This document shows positions 1 to 7,580 of a DNA stretch of 64,000 bases, in pieces. The translations under genes were made by a program, and so were the position numbers. The DNA is taken from NCBI GenBank assembly GCA_004359435.1, contig PTET01000003.1, positions 182,273 to 246,272 on the forward strand, in the 5' to 3' direction. The notes under the pieces are model-generated. The model did not search any database. It was not told the origin of the DNA and worked only from the letters and a program-made list of their open reading frames with translations. How positions within the stretch are numbered: the first letter of the stretch is position 1; each line of letters opens with the position of its first letter. The DNA is from Flavobacteriaceae bacterium. GTDB taxonomy: Bacteria > Bacteroidota > Bacteroidia > Flavobacteriales > Weeksellaceae.

Positions 1-825
1 AGCATATGAATGAAGATTCTCCGTGAAAGATGTATTGTACCTCATGGCAACTTCAACAGGAACCTGCTCTACTTCTCCTTCCATATGGATCACTTGCTCC
101 ATCAGTGGCTCTCTGTTGCTATCTATAAAGGCAACAAATTCTTTGAGTCCACCCTGAGAATGAAAAAGTGAATACAATTTCTCTCCTTTGGCATCCACAT
201 TTCTGTGATCCGTTAATTCTATGGTGATACCTTTGTTCAAGAAAGATAGTTCTCGAAGCCTGTTGGATAACGTCTCAAAACTATAAACAGTGTCTTTGAA
301 AATGGTATCGTCTGGACGAAAAGTAACTTCAGTTCCTCTATAGTCTGTTTTACCAATTTCTTCAACCTGAGTTAACGCTTTACCTTTGGCATATTTTTGT
401 TGATAAACGGTTCCATTTCTGTAAACCGTTGCAATCAAAGAATTAGAAAGTGCGTTTACACAAGAAACCCCAACTCCATGAAGTCCACCAGAAACTTTGT
501 AGGAATCTTTATCGAACTTCCCTCCGGCTCCAATTTTGGTCATTACTACCTCTAGGGCAGATTTCCCCTCCTTGGCGTGCATATCCACAGGAATCCCCCT
601 ACCGTTGTCTTTCACTGTGATCGAATTATCTTCGTGGATTTCTACTGAAACCTTGTCACAATGTCCAGCTAAGGCCTCGTCGATGGAGTTATCAACCACC
701 TCGTAAACCAAATGATGCAATCCTCTTGTTCCAACATCTCCAATGTACATAGAAGGCCTTAGCCTAACATGTTCCATTCCCTCTAAAGACTGTATGGAAT
801 CGGCAGTATACTTTTGCTCTGTCAT
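1..825 (-). CDS. gyrB: DNA gyrase subunit B, N-terminal part (runs off left edge)
   Basis: This is the ATPase subunit of DNA gyrase, which introduces negative supercoils in the cytoplasm together with GyrA. The 275 codons visible are in one open frame from an ATG at 825. The GHKL ATPase signatures are all present: EVVDNSIDEALAGH (residues 42-55, with the Mg-binding Asn), DNGRGIPVD (about 73-81) and GGLHGVGVSCVNALS (about 113-127). The C-terminal toprim and GyrA-binding parts lie beyond the window. ParE has a similar N-terminus, but the opening MTEQKYTADSIQ.LEGMEHVR.RP fits GyrB of Bacteroidota well. A promoter sits 30 bases upstream. Confidence 0.97.
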   Translation of the reverse strand, partial: MTEQKYTADSIQSLEGMEHVRLRPSMYIGDVGTRGLHHLVYEVVDNSIDEALAGHCDKVSVEIHEDNSITVKDNGRGIPVDMHAKEGKSALEVVMTKIGAGGKFDKDSYKVSGGLHGVGVSCVNALSNSLIATVYRNGTVYQQKYAKGKALTQVEEIGKTDYRGTEVTFRPDDTIFKDTVYSFETLSNRLRELSFLNKGITIELTDHRNVDAKGEKLYSLFHSQGGLKEFVAFIDSNREPLMEQVIHMEGEVEQVPVEVAMRYNTSFTENLHSYA

Positions 826-855
826 CTTGATGATTATTTTAATAAATCTAGTTAA

Positions 856-888
856 CAAATATACCAAAAAGCAAAGCCCCGTGCACAA
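856..888 (-). promoter_or_regulatory. gyrB promoter
   Basis: Minus-strand TATATTTG at 863-856 matches the Bacteroidota -7 element TAnnTTTG exactly. A TTG at 888-886 lies 22 bases upstream, within the accepted spacing. The TTG falls in the loop of the preceding gene's terminator hairpin, so terminator and promoter are nested. Confidence 0.75.
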
Positions 889-899
889 TACACGGGGCT
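875..899 (-). terminator. Terminator after outer-membrane protein gene
   Basis: Perfect 9 bp stem AGCCCCGTG / CACGGGGCT with a 7-base loop, followed on the minus strand by a T-rich run. It lies 33 bases past the stop of the barrel gene at 932. Confidence 0.85.
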
Positions 900-931
900 A
901 AAATTGCTTTTGTTTTCAACAATCTTATCCT

Positions 932-2457
932 CTAAAATTTGAAGAAAAATCCTGCTCTGTATTGTCTAGAAAATACCTGATAATCTACAAAATCTTCATA
1001 ATTTTCTCCAACCAAGTTTAAAACCTGCAAATACAAAGAAAGATTTTGGTGGGTTTGGTAGGAAACCTTTAGATTGGCATCCACAAAAGAAGGTCTGGTT
1101 TTTAAGACACTAGATCCGAGTGAATTTACATAAGAAAGCTCATCTGGTCTTTCGCCCATGTAGAACCCTGTGGCAGAAAGAATCAATCTGTCTTTTAATG
1201 CTTTAACTATCAAATCTGCTTCTCCAGTAAGTTTTGGCTTTCCAATTGGATCTTCTTTGAACTTATCCATGTCGTATTGGTTGTAGTCTCCACGAAGTGA
1301 GAAAGTAACGGTTTCAGTGAGCAAAAATCGCAACATACCTGTTAAAGTTTGAACCGTACCACTATCATAAATATCTTCAAAAGCATTGTTGAAAGCAAAT
1401 GCATTGCTTCCATCATTGAGGATTGATTTCTGGAACAATTGCAAATTGTCTACTTCCCTTTGGTGAGCAGAAATATCATATTTCAAAAATTCGGAAATAT
1501 CTCCTCTTAATCCTCCATACAAATGCTGTTTGTTTTCTGTGGTTAAAAGGTTTAATTGTGGAAGCAAATACGGGTTTGCCTCAGCGAGTTGATGATATGA
1601 ACTTTTTCATCAAAATTAGTATCTACAAAATCACCTCCAAGTGAAGCCAATGCACTAAGATTAACACCTTCTTTGGCATCTAATAATTTATAATTACCAG
1701 AAACAACTGCACTAGCCAAGTACTCTACCGATTTAAAATCATCAGCCAAACGATTGAAATTCACACCAGCTTTATCTACAAATTTGTTTTTCAAATTGTC
1801 GTACTGGGCAGAAGCAAAAAGCTGATCTCGTCTAAACGAAACTCCATTATTTATTTCTTTAATGCTGGTATCCCCAAGTCCATAATAATTGTACTTGTCA
1901 AAATCGCCACCAATTTTGGTTTGCAAAGCGGCATTTTTTAAGTTGGCATCAGCAAAAATCTCTATGTTGTTCTGAAAAAATCGAGAATCCCAGTTGTAGC
2001 GGTCTTCATTCACATTCTGAAAACTAGAGTGGTTGCTGTATTTAATCCCAAAATTTTCGAGTTTGTCTACCCTTCCACTCAAATACAACTCTCCATTGTA
2101 GAGCGTATTGTAGCCATAGCCCATGGTAAGATAGTTCCATTTATCTGGACTAGGAGCCAATCCAACCGAAACCCTTTCGGCTTCAATTTTAGACAAATCG
2201 AAATCGGACTCAACCAGCACATCTTGAATTTCGTACTCTATGTTTACCTCCTCGATCTTCTCCTTTAGATTTTCTACTTTAGGCACATCTACTACCTCTA
2301 ACTTAGGGACCTCAATTTTTTTGGTAATCTCTGGTTTTACCTCTTTTTGGGCTCTCCTAATTCGAACCCTATCTCCTTCAATTTGCCCTTGCATTTTGGC
2401 TGTAAACAAGCAAACTACCAAAACAGCAACATTTCTTATGGATGCATTTATTTTCAT
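932..2457 (-). pseudogene. Outer-membrane beta-barrel protein, TonB-receptor-like, frame broken near 1600
   Basis: The gene begins at 2457 with a signal peptide (residues 1-25, ending MQGQ) and a charged Val/Lys/Glu-rich stretch, then alternating aromatic strands typical of a barrel (YLTMGYGYNTLYNGELYLSG). This frame runs to about 1610 and then hits a stop at 1552. The adjacent frame picks up with YHQLAEANPYLLPQLNLL and continues as barrel to a C-terminal Phe (GFFFKF) at 932, the usual BAM recognition residue. No plug domain is visible. Either one base is lost in the A5 run near 1605 or, more likely given other joins in this window, a piece of barrel is missing. It follows the TPR gene by 13 bases and was probably cotranscribed with it. 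The substrate is unknown. Confidence 0.8.
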
Positions 2458-2470
2458 TTCTTACTACTTA

Positions 2471-5269
2471 TTAGTTTAGTTGACCAAGTAACGTTTTGGC
2501 TTCTTCATTGATGTCCTCATAATCGCCACCGAAGTTCTCGATTACAGTTTCTAAGGTTACTTTGGCTTCTTCTTTTTCGCCTTTCTTAATTAAATTCTCT
2601 GCGTACAAAATCATACCTTTAGCTCCCCAATAATCTTGGTCTGGGAATTTGTCAATATTGGCCAAGATTTGCTCATTAGATTTGTCGATTTTTCCGTCTT
2701 TGCTCAAAAAGTAGGCTTTAAAGTGAAAGGCTTCAGCACGAATAGACTCATCCTGTGTAGTCTCTAATCTTTGGTAAACTTCTCTAGATTGAGCGATAGT
2801 ACCTAATTTCTCTAGCGATCGAACTTGTATTAGTCGAACTTGTTCGAGTTTAGCTGGATCGTTTTTGGCGTCACCTTTCTCAACCAATCTTGCATACTGA
2901 ACCACTTTCCCCCAGTTTTGTGTTCTTTGGTAAATGGTAAGTAGCTTGTTTTCGATCTCAGGCTTTTTGGAAGGATCTTCCACTACATACAACTTCTCGT
3001 ATACGTCCCCTAAATTGGTATAATCCTTACTTTCAGCATAAATATTGGACAATCTATCCAAAGATTTTTTATAATACTCGTTCGGACCTTGGGTTAGATT
3101 GGTGTAATAGGTAGCCGCTTTGTCTGTCATTTTTAGATTATACGCACTTTCAGCAAGCATATATCTAGCTTTTACCAAATTTTTGGTATCTGGATAATCT
3201 TTGAGATAATCTTCAATTCCAGTGATGGCTTCTTTGTAGTTTTTGTCTAAATACAATTTTTCAGCGGCATCAAAAGCCAACACTTCAAAATCGGAATCAT
3301 CAAAGGTTAAACCTAACTTTTGGGTCCATTTTTTGAATCCAGCAACATCCCCAGCGCTAATAAAGATATCTTTGGCAGCACCTACGGCTTTCAGCGCATT
3401 GTCAGAACCCGGTTCGCTAGCAATCACGTCTTCGAACACAGCAATAGCCTCTGCATTCTTTTCAGCTTCAGCCAAGAGTAATCCTTTTTTAAGCTTAGCC
3501 TTGGCTACAAAGTCTTTGTTTGGGCTTTTTGCAATCACGCTCTCAAACAAAGGCATAGCCTTATCGTTCTGGTTGTTTCTAAAATAAATATCTGCTAGCT
3601 GGTATTGAACCTCATCTAGCAAAGGTGAATTTGGAAACTGAATTACGAATCTTTCGTATTCTTTTTTAAGCTCTTCATCTCTCACTTGACCTTCGTAAAT
3701 CTTCGCTTTTTGGTAAGAAACCTGATCAAGCTCAGTAATTAACTTTTCGGAGATGAGTTTATCGTAAATATCAAGGGCTTTTTCGTAGCTACCCACATTG
3801 GTATAGCTGTTGGCCAAATTTAGAAGGATTCCACCTTTTTGAGGTGTATTGGGTTCTTGTTCTAGGTATTTTTCGTAATACAAAATGGCATTAGGATAAT
3901 CTGCTTTTTGATAAAAGGCAAAGGCTTTTTGGTATTGAACAGAAGAATTGTATTGACCCTCTGGTGTCTCTGTTTCAAGCTTGTTTAAAACCGCTACTTG
4001 CTCGTCTGTTCTACCTAGCTTGGCCAAGGCTTGAGACTTCCAGTAAATGGCATCGGGTTTGATGGTTGGATCTGCCTCGTAGCTTAGGGCTTCTTCTAAA
4101 GCATCCAAAGAAGCTTGGTAATTCCCTTCTTTGTATAGATTGATCCCGTTTTTGTAGGCCAATTTTTGTTTGGCTATGTTTAGCGCAGCTGGATCTTTGT
4201 AATCTGAGTTCTGTAAAATATCCTTGGCTTTTTCGTAGTCTCCAATAGAAAGATACTGGTTGGTAAGATATTTTTCAAATTCTGGCTTGTGAACACTAAA
4301 CGGATATTTGTCTATAAAACCTTTTAAAGCCAATACTTTTTGCTCAACACTTGTGGCTTTTTCAAAATCAATTTTAGAAACTTTGTAAAGCGCATCTTCT
4401 TCTAATTGCTTGTCAATTGGAAACAAAGTTGAATTTAGGTATTCTTTTTTGGCTTTCTCTTTGTCTTTATTTTGAAGCCAGTTGTTGGCCAATTGATAGT
4501 ATGATTTCTGAGTCAAAGCTGGGTCTCCACTTTCAATCACTTTTTTGTATTGAACCAGCGCATTTTCTATGTCTCCAGATTTAAAAAGCGAATACGCATA
4601 TTGATACCTATCTTGTGGGGTATTGTTTACAGTTTCTAAGTATTTTTCGAAATAAGGCTTTGCTTCTGCGTATTTTTTCTCAGCGAAATAACTTTCCCCT
4701 ACAATTTTAGAAACCTCAGCAACGAGTTTTTCGTTTTCGCTAGGTTTGGCTAAAAATTGAGAGCCGTATTTTTGAGCCAAATCAAATCTTTTGTTTTTAT
4801 ATGAGATTTGAGCCAAATAAGGAAGCGCTCGAACCGAATAAACCGGATCTTTGGTGAGCACATCGAAATGCTTAATGGCTGCATCAAAATCGTTTTCTAC
4901 ATAAGCGATATGACCTAAAAGATAGTTGCACTCTACTTCTTTGGAACCCAAAACCAAGGCTTCTTTCAGGTTTTTCTTGGCATTTACATAATCTTGAGCC
5001 ATAAAGTCCGAATAACCCATGGCGAAATAATATTTCCCCTTCTCAAGACCAACTAGCTCGTTTACATCTAACTTTTGGTATGATTCTTTGGCTTTTTGAT
5101 AGTCTCCTTCGCCATAAAAAGTGTTGGCAAAATCTTTACCCGTTGTTCCTTTGGCGTAAATACTAGAAGGATACTGGGCAATAAACTGATTGAGTTTTTC
5201 CTCAGAACTTTCGTACCTATTGACAATAGAAAGTTTGGCGCTATTAAACTCAGCAGCTTCTATATTTTT
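2471..5269 (-). pseudogene. Large TPR-repeat protein, N-terminus missing
   Basis: This encodes a protein of more than 900 residues built almost wholly of tetratricopeptide repeats (for example YAEAKPYFEKYLETVNN, YQASLDALEEALSYEADP, YPNAILYYEKYLEQEPN). Family members in Flavobacteria start with a signal peptide and one or two further repeats, so they are periplasmic or outer-membrane-associated scaffold proteins. Here the frame is open up to 5269 but has no signal peptide and no convincing start: it runs directly into the end of rsmG. The Met at 5020 is internal to a repeat and is not a natural start. I infer that about 65-70 N-terminal residues are missing. Its partner is the barrel gene immediately downstream. 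Confidence 0.8.
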
Positions 5270-5862
5270 TTAGTTTCGAAAAATGATTCCTCAAAATAGG
5301 TAGACAAATTCAGGACTTTTGTGATTTTAATCCCTTCGAATTCTTGTTCTAAATCTCCTCCTTTGAGACAAATCAGTCCATTTTTAATTTCGTTTTGGCT
5401 TTTGCTTGAAACCTTCCCATGGGTAATTTCCAAAAGCTTTGGCATTTGGGTAACCGCTCTTGAAACCACAAAATCAAAAGTACCTTGTATTTGCTCTGCC
5501 CTTATATTTTGGGCCAAGACGTTTTTTAATCCAAGCTCTGAGGCTACTTCTTTTACTACTTTTATTTTTTTTCCGATAGAGTCCACCAAATGAAATTTCA
5601 CCTCTGGAAACATGATTGCCAGCGGAATTCCAGGAAACCCGCCACCGGTTCCTACATCCAAAACGCTAGTACCCGCTTTGAACTGAACAAACTTTGCCAC
5701 AGACAAAGAATGCAAAACATGCTTTAGGTAAAAATCATCGGTATCTTTTCTAGAAATCACATTGATTTTTTGATTCCACTGAAGATACAAATCGCCCATT
5801 TTGGCAAACTGATTTATTTGCTTTGGGGTTAATAAAGGAAAATATTTCAACAATTCGTCCAT
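5260..5862 (-). CDS. rsmG: 16S rRNA (guanine527-N7)-methyltransferase, last residues lost
   Basis: RsmG methylates N7 of G527 in 16S rRNA using S-adenosylmethionine. The 200 residues show the SAM motif VLDVGTGGGFPGIPLA (about 64-79) and the family motif VSRAVTQMPKLLE. The start at 5862 (MDELLKYFP) is well supported by a promoter 65 bases upstream. The C-terminus reads ESFFETKKI and stops, whereas the family normally continues with VVYV or a similar strand. The stop at 5260 is supplied by the joined TPR gene. The lost tail is short, so activity might be retained. Confidence 0.9.
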   Translation of the reverse strand: MDELLKYFPLLTPKQINQFAKMGDLYLQWNQKINVISRKDTDDFYLKHVLHSLSVAKFVQFKAGTSVLDVGTGGGFPGIPLAIMFPEVKFHLVDSIGKKIKVVKEVASELGLKNVLAQNIRAEQIQGTFDFVVSRAVTQMPKLLEITHGKVSSKSQNEIKNGLICLKGGDLEQEFEGIKITKVLNLSTYFEESFFETKKI

Positions 5863-5926
5863 GGGAAAAATCTAAAAGTAGAGACGAAAAAAATGATTAA
5901 TTGGGCATTTTTTTCTCAAATCGGCA

Positions 5927-5954
5927 CAAAGTTAGCCATTCTTTGGCAGAACAA
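5927..5954 (-). promoter_or_regulatory. rsmG promoter
   Basis: Minus-strand TAACTTTG at 5934-5927 and TTG at 5954-5952 with 17 bases between them, a full match to the Bacteroidota consensus. Confidence 0.75.
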
Positions 5955-5957
5955 TCA

Positions 5958-5965
5958 TACATTTG
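5958..5965 (+). promoter_or_regulatory. aspartate aminotransferase -7 element
   Basis: TACATTTG fits TAnnTTTG and lies 63 bases before the aminotransferase start. No well-spaced TTG is visible. It is back-to-back with the rsmG promoter. Confidence 0.55.
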
Positions 5966-6028
5966 TATCTATAATTTTTTCTACCTTAGAAGCCTAGAAT
6001 TTTCAATTTCTATCCTAAAACAATAAAA

Positions 6029-7210
6029 ATGCAAATATCAAAAAGATTACAACAGCTAAACCCTTCTGCCACCATTGCGATGACCGAAAAAGCAAGAGAA
6101 CTCAAAGCGCAAGGCAAAGATGTAATAAGCCTGAGTATTGGTGAACCCGATTTTGATACACCTGATTTCATCAAGCAAGCTGCCAATAAGGCCATGGAAG
6201 AAGGTTACAACTCATATTCTCCTGTTCCTGGATATTTGGATCTTCGGGAAGCGATTTGCGAAAAATTCAAACGTGACAACGATCTAACTTACTCACCCAA
6301 TCAAATCGTGGTTTCTACCGGCGCCAAACATTCTATTTACAATGTTTTTCAGACCATTTTAAACCCAGGAGACGAAGTAATTATTCCTGCACCATATTGG
6401 GTAAGTTATGTAGATATGGCACAACTGGCAGGAGGTGTTTCTAAAATCATCAACACTACCATCGAAAACGATTTTAAAATCACCCCAGAACAACTCGAAA
6501 AAGCCATAGGAGAAAAAACCAAAGCATTTATTTTCAGCTCGCCTTGTAATCCTTCTGGAAGTGTTTACACCAGACAAGAACTAGAAGCCCTTGCCGAAGT
6601 ATTTGCCAAACACAAAGAGGTGATTATCTTGTCTGACGAAATTTACGAGCACATTTGCTATGGACAAAGACCTGTAAGTATTGCCAGCATAGAATCTGTA
6701 TACGACCAAACGGTAACCATCAACGGACTTTCTAAATCTTTCGCTATGACCGGATGGAGAATAGGATATTTGGGAGCACCAGAAGCCATCGCCAAAGGCG
6801 TTTCTAAATTGCAAGGACAAATTACCAGTGGAACCAACTGTATCGCACAAAGAGCAGCCATTACTGCCTGTAAAGCAAACCCAAAAGAAATACAATTTAT
6901 GGTTGATGCTTTCAGCAAAAGAAGAGATTTGGTACTTAAAATGGTAGCCGAAATTCCAGGGTTCAAATGCAACGAGCCTAAGGGTGCTTTTTACCTTTTC
7001 CCAGATGTTTCGGCGTGTCTTGGAAAAACCTACCAAGGGGTTGAAGTGAAAGATTCAGACGACTTGGCGATGTATCTTTTAGAAAAAGCCAATGTAGCCA
7101 CCGTTGGTGGGGTTTCTTTTGGAAGTCCAGGTTGCCTTAGAATTTCCTATGCAACCTCTGAGGACAAACTCATCGAGGCTTTTGCTAGAATCAAAGCCGC
7201 TCTTTCTTGA
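6029..7210 (+). CDS. Aspartate aminotransferase, class I/II PLP enzyme
   Basis: A cytoplasmic PLP enzyme moving the amino group between aspartate and 2-oxoglutarate, linking the TCA cycle with amino-acid synthesis. The 393-residue length is normal for the family. The Schiff-base lysine is K236 in NGLSKSFAMTGWRIGYLG. The cofactor contacts are seen as SPCNPSG (171-177), SDEIYE (202-207) and the substrate-binding Arg near the C-terminus (PGCLRISYAT). Subgroup I-gamma aminotransferases of this kind can also use other substrates, so the exact specificity is inferred. It probably leads an operon with the YjbR-like gene, polA and anmK, since the stop overlaps the next start. Confidence 0.9.
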   Translation: MQISKRLQQLNPSATIAMTEKARELKAQGKDVISLSIGEPDFDTPDFIKQAANKAMEEGYNSYSPVPGYLDLREAICEKFKRDNDLTYSPNQIVVSTGAKHSIYNVFQTILNPGDEVIIPAPYWVSYVDMAQLAGGVSKIINTTIENDFKITPEQLEKAIGEKTKAFIFSSPCNPSGSVYTRQELEALAEVFAKHKEVIILSDEIYEHICYGQRPVSIASIESVYDQTVTINGLSKSFAMTGWRIGYLGAPEAIAKGVSKLQGQITSGTNCIAQRAAITACKANPKEIQFMVDAFSKRRDLVLKMVAEIPGFKCNEPKGAFYLFPDVSACLGKTYQGVEVKDSDDLAMYLLEKANVATVGGVSFGSPGCLRISYATSEDKLIEAFARIKAALS

Positions 7211-7575
7211 TTGCATTAGAACAACTTAGGGAATATTGTCTTTCTTTGCCTTTTGCAGAGGAAGACACGCCCTTTGATCAAAATATTTTGGTATACAAAG
7301 TAAAAAACAAAATCTTTTGTCTTTTCGACCTTAATACTTTTGATTTCATCAACCTAAAATGTGACCCAGAACTTGCGCTGACGCTTCGGGACAAACACCC
7401 CGAAATTACCCCAGCGTATCACATGAACAAAAAACACTGGAACAGCATAGAAACTGCTACAGAATTTAGCAAAGAACAGTATTTTGCTTGGGTTTTAGAT
7501 TCCTATCACTTGGTGGTAAAAGGACTTCCCAAAAAAGAACAAACCTCTATTTTAGAGGCTTTATCTAAACTTTAA
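7207..7575 (+). CDS. MmcQ/YjbR family DNA-binding-like protein
   Basis: A 122-residue protein of the MmcQ/YjbR (CyaY-like fold) family, recognised from EQLREYCLSLPFAEEDTPF at the N-terminus and PAYHMNKKHWNSI in the middle. E. coli YjbR has a double-wing fold suggested to bind DNA, but no firm function is known. The start is a TTG at 7207 that overlaps the aminotransferase stop codon in TTGA; there is no usable ATG nearby and the family begins exactly at this point. It lies 5 bases ahead of polA. Confidence 0.85.
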   Translation: MIALEQLREYCLSLPFAEEDTPFDQNILVYKVKNKIFCLFDLNTFDFINLKCDPELALTLRDKHPEITPAYHMNKKHWNSIETATEFSKEQYFAWVLDSYHLVVKGLPKKEQTSILEALSKL

Positions 7576-7580
7576 CCAAA

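Noticed and set aside
1552-1644. Programmed ribosomal frameshift in the outer-membrane barrel gene
   Set aside because: There is no slippery heptamer with a following stem or pseudoknot that I can see, and similar breaks occur in unrelated genes of the window.
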